Source of the DNA: Candidatus Hydrogenedentota bacterium
GTDB taxonomy: Bacteria; Hydrogenedentota; Hydrogenedentia; Hydrogenedentales; SLHB01
Length of the DNA: 20,004 nucleotides
Assembly: GCA_007118235.1 (NCBI GenBank)
Contig: SKRY01000127.1
Location: 1 to 20,004 of the forward strand
Direction: 5' to 3'
A model generated the notes under the pieces. It was given only the letters and a program-made list of their open reading frames with translations, was not told the DNA's origin and ran no database searches. Below are positions 7,268 to 17,600 of this stretch, piece after piece (position 1 is the first letter of the stretch; every line of letters starts with the position of its first letter). The translations under genes were made by a program, and so were the position numbers.

Positions 7268-8323
7268 ATGATAGAACCCATCCGCTGGAACAACGGCCAA
7301 CTCGAGATCATCGACCAGACCGAGTTGCCTGTCACATGCAAAACCCTGGCGCTGCACACCGCAAGCGAGGTGTGGGAGGCCATCCACTCCCTGCGGGTCC
7401 GCGGCGCGCCCGCCATCGGCATCTGCGCCGCCTATGGCGTGGTCACCGGATTCAAGGAACGTATGCCCCATACGCCCGCCACGGCGCAGGCTGCTATTGA
7501 GGAGATCGCGTCGTATCTCGCGGGTTCGCGTCCAACGGCGGTCAATCTCTTCTGGGCCTTGGATCGCATGCGCCGCGTTGCCCGTGAAGCGGATGGAGAC
7601 GCGCCCGAGGCGCTGGAAGCCCGGCTTCTTGAGGAAGCCCACGCCGTGTTCGAGGAAGAGCGCGGCCGTTGCAAGGCCATCGGCGAACACGGGGCGGCCT
7701 TGTTGCCGGATGGAGCCGCGATGTTGACTCATTGCAACACAGGCCCGCTGGCGACAGGCGCGTACGGGACCGCCCTGGCCGCCGCGTTCCGCGCGCATGA
7801 ACTCGGCCGCGCCATACGGGTTTACGCCGACGAGACACGGCCGCTCTTGCAGGGCGCCCGGCTGACCACGTGGGAATTGCAGCAAGCCGGCATCCCCTGC
7901 ACGCTGATTTGCGACGGGGCCGCCGCTCACGTCTTACGGCAGGGTGTGATTGACGTGGTTATTGTCGGCGCGGATCGGATCGCGGCCAACGGCGACGCAG
8001 CCAACAAGATTGGCACGTATCACCTCGCCTTGGCGGCCGCCGCGCACGGGGTCCCCTTTTATGTCGCGGCGCCCATCTCCACCATCGACATAGAGACGCC
8101 CTGCGGGGACGGGATCCTGATCGAGGAGCGCGATGGCGCGGAGATCACGCACGGATTTGGCCGCCAGACGGCTCCCGATGGCGTGGATGTGTACAATCCC
8201 GCGTTCGACGTCACTCCCGCCCGCTTGATCGAGGGCATCATCACGGAACGCGGCATCCTGAGGCCGCCCTGCGAATCCGCCATCGCGGAGCTATTCTCGG
8301 AAACGCAAGAGGCCGCGCGGTAG
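7268..8323 (+). CDS. mtnA: S-methyl-5-thioribose-1-phosphate isomerase
   Basis: Cytoplasmic enzyme of methionine salvage that isomerises 5-methylthioribose 1-phosphate to 5-methylthioribulose 1-phosphate. It belongs to the eIF2B-like/MtnA family. At 351 residues it has the usual length. Seen: RVRGAPAIG at about 43-50 (phosphate-binding region), THCNTGPLATGAYGTA with the catalytic Cys156, ADETRPLLQGARLT near 187-200, and VGADRIAANGDAANKIGT with the catalytic Asp236. The presence of both Cys and Asp separates it from regulatory eIF2B subunits and from ribose-1,5-bisphosphate isomerase-like relatives, although paralogues acting on related sugars exist. It stands alone between flagellar genes and convergent minus-strand genes, ending 30 bases from the metallophosphoesterase stop; I saw no strong shared terminator. 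No other methionine-salvage gene is in the window. Confidence 0.93.
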   Translation: MIEPIRWNNGQLEIIDQTELPVTCKTLALHTASEVWEAIHSLRVRGAPAIGICAAYGVVTGFKERMPHTPATAQAAIEEIASYLAGSRPTAVNLFWALDRMRRVAREADGDAPEALEARLLEEAHAVFEEERGRCKAIGEHGAALLPDGAAMLTHCNTGPLATGAYGTALAAAFRAHELGRAIRVYADETRPLLQGARLTTWELQQAGIPCTLICDGAAAHVLRQGVIDVVIVGADRIAANGDAANKIGTYHLALAAAAHGVPFYVAAPISTIDIETPCGDGILIEERDGAEITHGFGRQTAPDGVDVYNPAFDVTPARLIEGIITERGILRPPCESAIAELFSETQEAAR

Positions 8324-8353
8324 GGATCTGGCGTGGACCGCACGCGCGCCGGT

Positions 8354-9256
8354 TCAGTAACGCAAGGTCGATCCATCCGGGAAGAGCGTGTAAAAGTCGA
8401 ACTCGCCGTTGACGGGATCGATTTCGACGACCTTTCCGCCGCGATTGAGCTGATCGCCGCCATAGCCGCCGTGCCCCGTCGTACGGCCGTAAGCGAGGAG
8501 CACGCCGTCCTTTTCCGTGGCGAAATCGTTGACATGGCTGTGCCCCACGAAGCAGGCGCGTATGCCGCCCGCGTCGCGAATACGGGGAAACAGGCTGCCG
8601 TCGTCGCCCCAGTACAACACTTCCTCCAGGGCGATGCCCCGGTACGTCCCGGCAAGCCGGGCCTCTTCGTAGGGTTTAAGGGGGATATGGAAATACGCGA
8701 TGGCCGGCAGGTCGCCTCCCCGTCTGCGCCGGAGGGTGGCGCATTCGCGCTCCAGCCAACTGAGGTCGGTGTCGAGGAGCGATTCCGTGTGGGAATTGAG
8801 GAAGAAAAGGTCCCACAAGGGGGCGCCGCTGTCGTGATTGATGATCGTGACGCGGTAGTTTCCTTCGCCGTCTCCGCGGGGGACCACGGCATTTGGGGTG
8901 GCCGCGATGCGTTCGTGCGCGCGAGTCAGCTCATCGGCATAGTCGTGGTTGCCCCACGTGAAGGCCCACGGCACGCCCAGATCGCCTAGCAGCGCCAGAT
9001 CCCGTTTCATGCCGGCAAGCGCCTCGTCCTCCGGCAACTCGTCCCCGCACCAAATGTCTCCGGTGACGGCCAACAAATCGGGGTCGCAATGGCCGATGAG
9101 GAGATGCGCGTCGCGCCACGTGCGGCTGTTGGCCTGTTCGCTTGCGTCGGTGTGAAAATCGGTGAGCTGAAGGATCCGGAACCTCCCGGCGGGATCGGTC
9201 TCCATTTCGGCGTGAATCGGGCGCTCAGCGATATGGATTGGGATGGGTTTAGCCAT
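8354..9256 (-). CDS. Calcineurin-like metallophosphoesterase (purple acid phosphatase-like subgroup)
   Basis: 300-residue dinuclear-metal phosphoesterase. The complete metal-ligand set is visible in order: DFH at 33-35, GDIW at 66-69, GNHD at 102-105, AYFHIPL with His180, and GHSHVND at 228-234. The spacing and the WGNHDY and GHSH contexts resemble bacterial proteins related to plant purple acid phosphatase 29 types. No signal peptide is seen, so it is probably cytoplasmic, unlike its upstream neighbour. GAGG lies 7 bases before the ATG and falls within the end of the GH3-like gene, whose stop is 9 bases away, so the two are surely one transcript. The substrate (phosphomonoester, nucleotide or phosphodiester) cannot be read from the sequence. 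All catalytic residues are present, so it is expected to be active. Confidence 0.9.
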   Translation of the reverse strand: MAKPIPIHIAERPIHAEMETDPAGRFRILQLTDFHTDASEQANSRTWRDAHLLIGHCDPDLLAVTGDIWCGDELPEDEALAGMKRDLALLGDLGVPWAFTWGNHDYADELTRAHERIAATPNAVVPRGDGEGNYRVTIINHDSGAPLWDLFFLNSHTESLLDTDLSWLERECATLRRRRGGDLPAIAYFHIPLKPYEEARLAGTYRGIALEEVLYWGDDGSLFPRIRDAGGIRACFVGHSHVNDFATEKDGVLLAYGRTTGHGGYGGDQLNRGGKVVEIDPVNGEFDFYTLFPDGSTLRY

Positions 9257-9265
9257 GAATCCGCC

Positions 9266-11356
9266 TCACTCCACCACCGTGTAGAACCGCCCGGTGACCG
9301 TGTCGCCTTCCGTATCGGTCACCGTGACCGTGACGGGATAGCGGCCGGGTTCGCGAAACGTGTGCGTCACCTCGGATCCGCGGACCGCGCGGCTCCCCTC
9401 TCCAAACCGCCATTCCACGCGGCGGATGGCCTCGCTCGGATCATAGCCCACGGAGTAGCCTTTCACGAAGGGCTCCTCCAAGGTGACCGGAAGCCGGCCC
9501 GCCGGAGCGCGAATCAAATCGAAGATGCTAAACACTTCCTCCTTGCCCACCTCGGTCCTTAAATCGCTGTTGATGTCAATCATGCGAAGCGGCCCCTTGC
9601 CCACCAGCACATCGGCCACCGCCCTCATCGTCTGCTGATAGGCCTCCCGGCCGCCGTAGGCCAACACGATGGCGTCGGCATCCGTCAGTTCCGGCAGGGT
9701 GCGCGGATAACCCAACAAGACCACGACAACCTTCGCCCCGCTGGCCTGAAGCTGGCGGATGAGTTCGCGCTGGCCATCGATACGCTCATCCGGCGTCAAC
9801 ACACACACCACCGTGCGGAAACCGCCGTGCATCCCCGTGAGCCGGCGAATCTCGAAATCGTGAATGGCGCCCGCATGCTGAGCCGTGGACATCGGCCGCC
9901 GCACAATGTGGTCGAGATGCTCTTCAAGACCCTCGAACAAGGCGCGTTCCCCAATGACGCCCGTAACGCCTATCGGGGCATGGGTCTCGTCGCGCAGAGG
10001 CAACACGCCGCGATTCTGCACCAAGGTGATGGAACGCCGCTCGGCCTCGTAGGCCGCCTGGGGATAGGTCCGGCGGCGTTCTAGCCGCGCTGCCGCGTTG
10101 CGATCCGGGCGTTCCCGCTCAAGCAACCCATGGTCGTATTTCACCTGAAGCACCCGCCGGACCGCCCGGTTGACCACGGCGGGATCCAGCTCCCCTTCCG
10201 CCATCGCATGGGCTATCGAGTCCACCGCGCGGCGCACGCGCGTGCCCGCCTGATCCCACAGGATCATGTCCGCCCCCGCCTCCAGGGCCATTTGCGCGGC
10301 GTCGCTCGGCTCCAACACCTCGCTTACGTCCCGTGAGTCCATGGGACCGGCGATGACCAAGCCGTCGAAACCCATCTTGTCCCGCAACAGTTCGGTTATC
10401 ACCAATGGCGATATGCTGGAGGGCACACGCCTCGGGTCGATCGTGGGCGCGATGGTGTTGCTGACGTGAATCGCTTCGGCGCCCGCTTGAATCGCGGAGG
10501 CGAAACCCAGCAAGTCGTGCGACGCCAAGGCGGACTCCGGCGTATACAAAATCGGGGGATGATTGCGCGTGCGATTGCCGCCGCCCCCGGGAAAGCCCAT
10601 GGGAACCGAGAGGACGTTGCGCCCCCGAAGCTCCTCCACGATGGTTTCCGCCGCCATGGACGCGAACACCGGGTCGCTGCCCGGATAATGGACACTGCCC
10701 GGCGCCTGGCGCAGGGTGGGCGCCAATTCCAGGCTGGGACCGAAATGCATGTTGAACCCCAAGGTCTCCGCGTGTTCCCCGATCAACTGCGCAAGGCCGT
10801 TGGTGGCCTCGGGGTGATTCGCCGCCGCGAGCGCGAGCATCGAGGGAAACTGCGTGAACCGGCCGCGCAATGTGCCCTCGCGGCGGGGAAGATCGAACAT
10901 GTTCGTCGCAATGAACAGCGGGATCCGCTTCGTCGCCTCGGGAGGGCCATCCCGCAGGGCCGAGACATACGTCACCGCGCTGGTGGGTTGCGCGAGGCTG
11001 GGCACAATCACTCCGCCCGGCGGATAGTTCCGCATGAAGTGGACATCCTCCGAATCCGGCCTAGGCGCGCCCTGCAAGGTGACAAACATGAGTTGCGCCA
11101 CCCGTTCGCGCAAGGAAAGCCGCGCGAACATCGCATCGACGGGATCCGCGTCCTCCGGCGGCCCGGCAACCTCGACGGAATCCCTTTCCTCTCCATCTCC
11201 ATCCGTGCCATCCCCATCTGGAGTGAAGCCCTCGGTCAACCGGCGCCCCGGCGGCTCCTGCGCCCACGCGGCGGACAAGCCCGCGCAAAAGACGCCCCCC
11301 ACAACCAACGCCAGCAAGACAACGGCAAGAATTTGGCGATTCACGGCGGTTCCCAT
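9266..11356 (-). CDS. Secreted glycoside hydrolase family 3-like protein with C-terminal PKD domain; catalytic residues apparently lost
   Basis: 696 residues from the ATG at 11356: signal peptide 1-33 (ending SAAWAQ), an acidic DGDG-rich linker at 45-60, a GH3 barrel related to NagZ-type beta-N-acetylglucosaminidases at about 72-410, a GH3 C-terminal sandwich at about 445-630, and a PKD (immunoglobulin-like) domain at about 640-696. Conserved shape is clear (LSLRERVAQLMFV, GFNMHFGPSLEL, GFDGLVIAG). The catalytic sites are not: the NagZ KHFPGHGDT motif is replaced by PMGFPGGGGNRT at 252-263, and the nucleophile Asp of the GFDGVVVTDAM motif is Gly337 (VIAGPMD). It may bind rather than cleave sugars. 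The ATG at 11356 has AAGGA five bases upstream and a clean signal peptide; an earlier in-frame start at 11416 would nearly coincide with the predicted transcription start. Confidence 0.88.
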   Translation of the reverse strand: MGTAVNRQILAVVLLALVVGGVFCAGLSAAWAQEPPGRRLTEGFTPDGDGTDGDGEERDSVEVAGPPEDADPVDAMFARLSLRERVAQLMFVTLQGAPRPDSEDVHFMRNYPPGGVIVPSLAQPTSAVTYVSALRDGPPEATKRIPLFIATNMFDLPRREGTLRGRFTQFPSMLALAAANHPEATNGLAQLIGEHAETLGFNMHFGPSLELAPTLRQAPGSVHYPGSDPVFASMAAETIVEELRGRNVLSVPMGFPGGGGNRTRNHPPILYTPESALASHDLLGFASAIQAGAEAIHVSNTIAPTIDPRRVPSSISPLVITELLRDKMGFDGLVIAGPMDSRDVSEVLEPSDAAQMALEAGADMILWDQAGTRVRRAVDSIAHAMAEGELDPAVVNRAVRRVLQVKYDHGLLERERPDRNAAARLERRRTYPQAAYEAERRSITLVQNRGVLPLRDETHAPIGVTGVIGERALFEGLEEHLDHIVRRPMSTAQHAGAIHDFEIRRLTGMHGGFRTVVCVLTPDERIDGQRELIRQLQASGAKVVVVLLGYPRTLPELTDADAIVLAYGGREAYQQTMRAVADVLVGKGPLRMIDINSDLRTEVGKEEVFSIFDLIRAPAGRLPVTLEEPFVKGYSVGYDPSEAIRRVEWRFGEGSRAVRGSEVTHTFREPGRYPVTVTVTDTEGDTVTGRFYTVVE

Positions 11357-11428
11357 CCCATTCCTTGATAAGGCCACGATACACCCACGGAGAAAGCATT
11401 GCCCTACAGTCCACAATGCGAAAACCTG

Positions 11429-11458
11429 ATTGTAACAGAACCCCGCCCAACACGTCAG
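11429..11458 (-). promoter_or_regulatory. Promoter candidate for the GH3-like / metallophosphoesterase unit
   Basis: Read on the minus strand, CTGACG (11458-11453) and TACAAT (11434-11429) are 18 bases apart, and TACAAT is preceded by TGT, giving an extended -10. Transcription would start near 11422, leaving a leader of about 65 bases before the ATG at 11356. Confidence 0.5.
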
Positions 11459-11518
11459 CTACTCGCCGCGCGCACCGTAAAAGGGCCCCTCATGAAGCGG
11501 CCAGCGAGACATCCGCCA

Positions 11519-11548
11519 ATTCCCCCTTTCGAAAGGAGCTAGGGGGAT
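11519..11548 (+). repeat. Palindromic C/G-tract intergenic repeat, copy 2
   Basis: Begins ATTCCCCCTTTC, with a perfect CCTTTCGAAAGG centre, and ends AGGGGGAT. The first G-tract has decayed relative to the other copies (GAAAGGAG), but the overall plan matches copies at 7085-7115 and 11561-11592. Confidence 0.7.
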
Positions 11549-11560
11549 CTATTCAATACA

Positions 11561-11592
11561 ATTCCCCCTTCCGAAGGGGGATCAAGGGGGAT
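11561..11592 (+). repeat. Palindromic C/G-tract intergenic repeat, copy 3
   Basis: CCCCCTT and AAGGGGG around a CCG centre, then ATC and a second AAGGGGGAT. It lies 12 bases after copy 2 in the same orientation and is the most regular of the three: the single C-tract can pair perfectly with either of two AAGGGGG tracts. Confidence 0.75.
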
Positions 11593-11604
11593 GTGTCGAA
11601 TGTA

Positions 11605-11647
11605 GAAGCGGCGCCCCCGCCGCTTTTGACAGCAGGGGCGCCGCTTC
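11605..11647 (-). terminator. Strong hairpin beyond the giant gene (terminator or mRNA 3' end stabiliser)
   Basis: GAAGCGGCGCCCC at 11605-11617 and GGGGCGCCGCTTC at 11635-11647 form a perfect 13-base-pair stem with a 17-base loop, starting 29 bases after the giant gene's stop. There is no T-tract after it on the minus strand, so it is not a classical intrinsic terminator. Within the left arm AAGCGGCG-CCCC-CGCCGCTT forms a second, competing hairpin that on the plus strand is followed by TT. Confidence 0.5.
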
Positions 11648-11675
11648 CCATATGGCCTACCTTCCCCCGGCGCCG

Positions 11676-14600
11676 TTACTCGATGCCGAGCACGGCGTTG
11701 ATGACTTGTTGGATGTCGGCCGCGTTCACGTCGCCGTCTCCGGTGAGATCCGGATCGTAGTTGGGATTGATCGAATAGCCCAACATGACGTTTATGGTCA
11801 TCTGAATGTCCCGCGCATTCACCATCCCATTGCGGGTCACATCCCCATTGATCAGGGGCCCCAGAATTCCGTAAACCGTCAGATGTTCCACCTCCACCAC
11901 AGCCCGATTCGCCGTGTCGTAACTTCCCATGATCACGGCGTGCGGGAGGATTTCCGGCGGATCGGGCAACAATGCCTGGAATTGCTCGTCAAGGTTCGTG
12001 ACCATGCGCCCCACCTCCAGAATGTCCGATTCTTCTGGTTTGGCCCACTGGGGAAGACGCAGCGTGACAGGCGCATGGACGGTTTCCACGAGTTCCTTGT
12101 CCTCGCCCTCGCCATCCAATTCAACAAGGACATGCACATCGGCGTAGGGGGAGCGAGAGGAGTAACCATCGGGCAGTACGCGGTCCGCCGTGAATAGGGA
12201 GGCCACGCTGTTCGCCGAACGGATTACCACGAAAGCTCGCGTAGCGTTATCCGGCAGCGTCTCCCTGGGTATCTCCAGAACAACACCTTCCGGCGTTTCA
12301 TATTCCAGGGAGCCCAACTCGCCGTCTTCCACGGGCATGTATCCCGCGGAGGTGGTGACCCCTCGGGGCGAATCCTGTATTATCCGCATTCCGCCAGGGA
12401 ATGGCTCCAAACCTTCATCAAAGGGATTCGCCGTGTAGGTGAAGGCGTTCTCGAGAATCCGTTCCTCACCGGTATCACCATCCACCACTCGCACATCGTA
12501 CACACCCGGCGGTTGCCCCGGCGTCTCCATTTCGATCAAACCATCTTCCCTTTGACCGACGGGCAAGGCGGGATGCTCTCCGACATAGACCGATTGCGCG
12601 CCGCTTACCGCCGTCAGCACCGCGCCACCCAGGGACAAGCCCATGTTCCGGTCCAGCTCGCCGGCGCCTGACGCGCGGTACGTAACCGCAAGTTCGTTTG
12701 TCCCGTCCGGCTCCACGGTCACGGTCCGGGACAGCGGCGTTAACCAGCCTTCAATCTCTTGAAAAACCACTTCATGCTCCCCGGACGGCAACGTCACCGT
12801 AGCTCTGCTGTTTCGCCATTCTCCATCCCCAATACGCCATTGCGCGTATTCGGGGTCTGTGATAACCATCACTGTCCCCGTGGACGCGGACCCCGCCGAG
12901 ACAACGAGATCCACGGGCTCGCCAGCGTCAACAAGTACGCCGGGCACAGGCGTCTGCCCCATCACCACGCCCCCGGGGACCGCGGAGCTATGGATTTCCG
13001 TAACGCTTCCCAATGTCAACCCAGCTTCTTCAAGCGCCGCCAAAGCCGCGTCGTGGGACGAGCCCGCAGTGTCAGGAACACCCGAATGCAGGAAGTGGGG
13101 GTACGTCACGCCTTCCTCTATTGCCCAGACCGCATCGAAATCCCAGTCCGCGTCCTCGAAGACAGCCCTACTTCTCAGTTCATCCGTCATCAGGCCAGTC
13201 CCCCCGCTGGAATGTGCTTGGCCGGCCTTCTCGACATCCCAGAACGACGCACGCGCCACGCCCGCGTCGCGTGCTCCGATGAGACCACCGTAATACCGCT
13301 CGTGACCACTCACAAAGACACTACCCACTGCGAGGCTTTCAGATAGCACGGGACCAGAGTCGCCCTGCCCTTGGATGCCATGCCGTCCAATTAATCCACC
13401 GCCCCACGTTCTTGCGCCGGTAGTGATCGTTACGGAGCCAAGGGCGTAGGTCTGAGCCACATCGCCGAGGTTCCAGGCGATCAATCCGCCTGCCTTCGCG
13501 TCGCGATTGCCTTGGGGGGAAACCGTCACATCCCCCGCTGCATAGCTTTGGGAAACCACGCCCCCGTTGAAGCTAAGCAAGCCGCCCCCGTTCGCGGCGT
13601 GCACTCCGCTCCCCGCCTCCACGGATCCAGTGGCGTAGGAACGCCGGATAACGCCACCGCTGTTGCTCTCGGCCAAGCCGCCCGCCTCACGGGTGGCCGA
13701 TACATCTCCCGTGGCGAAGCTCGATATGATCCTGGCTTCATTACGGTTCTGACCAACAAGACCACCCGCGCGGTTGTAACTGGTCACATCAACATGCGCC
13801 CCGCTGCCCCTAATCAGGCCGAAGTTCCAGGCAGCCAGCCCCGCGCCGATTCCCTCCCCAGATGAGTCCGGGGGCTCAGGCAGCAAGACACGCCCCGCGG
13901 CCAAGCTGCCCTCGATTAATCCGCCAACAACGTTGGCGCCGGTCACGCCGCCAATCAGTTCAAACCCTGTTACAAGGCCCTCGAAGCGCGTACGCGAGAG
14001 AAGACCCCGGCTTCGGCCGGCTATGCCGCCCCCGTAACCATGCGCCGCCACCGTTCCAGAAACGGCCGCATCCCTAATCTCACCCGAGTTGCTCCCCACC
14101 AGGGCGCCAACGTAGTCCTCCCCCGCCACCTCGGCATCCTCGAGACGAAGGTTCGCGATTCGAGCCGCGGCGCTCGTTGCTCCAAACAAGCCCACACCAG
14201 ACTCCGAGCCCCGGTTAATCGTCATGTTGGAGATCGAATGGCCATCGCCCCGGAAGCTCCCCGTAAACGGCCGCATGGGATAGCCTATGGGCCAGAACCC
14301 GTCTCCACTGTTCCACCTAGCTGTCTCGGCCGCATCGATGTCCCGTTCAAGCAAGTAGCGCCCATCAAGGGGATAATCCGGTTCATGGCCTATGCGCTGG
14401 AGTTGCTCAATGTTTCGTATTCCGACGGCTTCGTCCGGTAAAAAGACAGGCCGAATCTCGATATCCCGGTGCATGATCAGCGGCAAGGGGTTGGCCATAT
14501 AGGCCTGCCGCCCGCTTAGACCCGGAGCGTCCCAACCCACGAAACGATAGCCATCACCGGCTTCGGCCGTCAGGATAACAAGCGACCAAGGCTGCCCGGT

Positions 14601-17600
14601 CGTTCCCTCGTGTGTGATGGCGACATCGCCCGGCCCGTTCTCCACGGACAAAGTGGCCTGCGCGTCTTCCGCCGTGAAGTGCGCGAAGTGAGGATACGTT
14701 TCGCCCGCCAAGAGCGTCCACACTGCGTCTCCGCCCTCTGTGGAATCCGCGCTCCAGCCCGCCTCCGTGAACGGCGCCGCCGACATCATCTCGGCCGTGG
14801 TAAGGCCAAGGCCTCCCGCCGACGCGGCTTGGCCAGAGGTGTCCATGTCCCAAAACGACGCCTCAACGCCCCCGCTGTGTCTTGCGCCCACAAGACCGCC
14901 CGTGGATTCATCGCCCTGAACGAGACCTGCGGCATAGCTCTCGACTACCCTTCCACGGTGGCCTGTTTCCGGATCCTGGCCCCGGTGCCCTCCCAGGAGA
15001 CCGCCCACGTCGGTCCGGCCTGTTACCGGACCCGCCGCATGGCATTGCTCAATAATGCCCGGGTTATCCGTGCGATAGCCATGAACGCCACTATTGAACC
15101 CCGCGAGCCCGCCTGTCCGATGCCGGCCCGTGACAGCCCCCATGGCCACGCTATTGGTGATGGTTCCACGATTGTGGCCCACAAGCCCACCGGTATTCTC
15201 GGTCCCCAATACAGCCACGGAGGCGAAACACCCGGAGATCAATGCGTGACCCCGTGTGGCGCCGGCAATGGCTCCCACGGATCGCTCGCCCGTGACCTTT
15301 CCGCCCTCCAACGCCAAGTCTCTAATTGCACCGGCGTCTTCCACCCGGCTGAACAGCCCCACATTGTGCTCGCTGGGCCGATGAATCAGGAGATCGGAGA
15401 TTCGGAAGCCTTGGCCGTCCAACGACCCCGTGAAGGGTTCGCCGCCACCGATGGGCTCGAAGCCCTTGCCACCGTTCCACTCCGCTGTTTCGGAGGCGTC
15501 GATGTCCTGGGTAAGGATGTAGTGACCATCAAGGGGATAGGCGCTGTCGTTGCCGATTTGCTGGAGTTCCTTCAAGCTGTCTATCTCGATGGGCGTCTCC
15601 TCAACCGGCTGATACACGCCGGTAACCACCGTGGTTTCCCCGGGATCGACATCAACCGTCATGGGATCAGGCGCAATCCAGCGGACAACATTCGAAAATC
15701 GCACTTCGTAAGCGCCGGCGGAGAGTTCAACGGCATCGCCGGGTCCGCCGGCGGTCTCGCCCGGAATCCTCCAGGCCGCTCTTCCTTCAATAGCTTCCTC
15801 CGGCTCTATCTTGACCTGTAGCCAGCCGCTCAGCCGCTCGTCGTATACGCCGGTGATGGAGGTAGTTTGTCCCTCGCGGATGGTTACGAATATGGGCTCG
15901 GGTTGGAGCCATCCCTCCACATTAGCGAACACCACAGTGTAATCTCCCGGGGGTAGGGCGGCGCTCGCTCCACCCTCCTTCCAGTCCGTCTCGTCCGAAA
16001 CCCTCCAACGGCCCAAGCCGGTTGCGGGACCCTCAGGCTCGATATCCACTTCAAGCAAGCCCACGCGTTGCTCGTACACGGCGTTTACCGTCGCGGGCTC
16101 ATCGCCATCCACCAGAACTTCAATGGGATCCGGGGCAATCCACCCTTCCACATCGCTAAACTCTACCCAATACGCGCCGGGCTCCAGCCCAGTCACCGCA
16201 TCTCCGCTGTCGCGCCAAACCTCCGTTCCCTGAAAACGCCACCGCGCCTCCTTGACGGTGAACGCATCAATCTCAATCTCAACCTCAATCACACCTGGCG
16301 GATCATAGTGAGCCTCTAGAAAGACAGTCTCGCCTTCCCGGATCGCGGCCGAGAGGGGCACTGGCGCCGCCTTCCCTTCAACATCGCTGAATATCACCGC
16401 CACCGGCCGGCCGCCACCGGGCAGTTCGATGGTCTGCTCACTGTCATGCCACGAAGCCCCCTGATCGGCGCTCCATTGGGCGCCATTCTCCACGGCGGCG
16501 GGAGGGGTGAGCGTTACGTTGAGTTTGCCCTCGCCTCCGGCGGCATGCTGGAAATGGGGATAAGAAACGCCCTCTTCGATGGTCCACGTCTCGGCGAAGT
16601 CCCATCCCGCATTGTCAAACGTGGCCCGCGTCATCAGGGCCGCGGTTTCCAGCGCCTCTCCGCCTTGGGATTCGATTCGGCCGCTTGTCCGTACGTCCCA
16701 AAAGGAGCGATCCACGACAGTGTCATCGCCGCGGTATCCAATCAGTCCGCCAACTTCCTCCTCACCTCTCACCGTGCTGACCGCATACGACTCAACAATC
16801 GAGGCAGGATGGTCTCGTCGCGCCATGATCGATTGCGAGCCCACGAGCCCGCCGATTCTCGTCTTCCCGGTCACCGTACCCGTGGCATAGCTCCGGGTGA
16901 TATGTCCGTCGCGGTTGCGTCCCAACAGCCCGCCGAGATCGTTTTCCCCGGTGACAACGCCCGCCGCAAAGGATGTTTGGATAACGCCTCCGTCATCCTG
17001 TGACCCCACCAAACCACCGGCGATGTCGGTGGCATGCGCCTCCGCCGTGGCGTGACTTCGTTGGATGGCGCCGGTGTTTGTTCCAACAAGGCCGCCGGCG
17101 CCGCGCTCGGCATTTACCACGCCGGATGCAAGACTGTCCGTAATAGCCGCCGAATTGCCCCCCACAAGACCTCCGGCCGTGGAGCCCGCCTCTATCGCCA
17201 CGTGCGCTGAACCGCGGACTACCGCACCCCCAAAGTTTCCTCCCACAAGTCCGCCAACCGTGTCGCCTTTCAGCACCGATGGGCCCGTTACCTGGCTATC
17301 CCTGATGACGGCCCCCCTGTTCCATCCAACCAGGACTCCGGCTCGCTGGTCCGCAGACAGGTAGGCGTTGTCGACAAGAACATGCTCGATCACGCCAGGG
17401 GCGTCTGTCACGCTAAACAGCCCCACACGCTCCTCGCCGGGCCGGTCAATATGTAGATGAGCAATCGCATGCCCCTGTCCGTCCAGTGTTCCCTGGAAAG
17501 GTCTCCATGGATACGAGCCGATTGGTTCGAACCCCGCGCCGTCGTTCCATGAAGCCGTGTCCGCCGCGTCTATGGACTGACCGAGAACATAATCCCAATG

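Larger units (their letters stand above)
11357..11675. other. Intergenic region between the giant GLUG gene and the GH3-like gene
   Basis: 319 bases without a gene. It holds, from right to left, a strong hairpin just beyond the giant gene's stop, two palindromic C/G-tract repeats, and a promoter candidate for the GH3-like gene; each is listed separately. Confidence 0.7.

Noticed and set aside
8324..8353. Shared bidirectional terminator between mtnA and the metallophosphoesterase gene
   Set aside because: The 30-base gap is GC-rich with only a short imperfect ACCG/CGGT dyad and no T-tract on either strand.
10466..11368. Long plus-strand reading frames antisense to the GH3-like and giant genes
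   Set aside because: They are shadows produced by GC-rich codon use on the opposite strand and lack family features and ribosome binding sites.
11519..11592. Possible CRISPR-like or tandem array
   Set aside because: Only two adjacent copies, no spacers of regular length, and no cas genes; a palindromic intergenic repeat explains it better.
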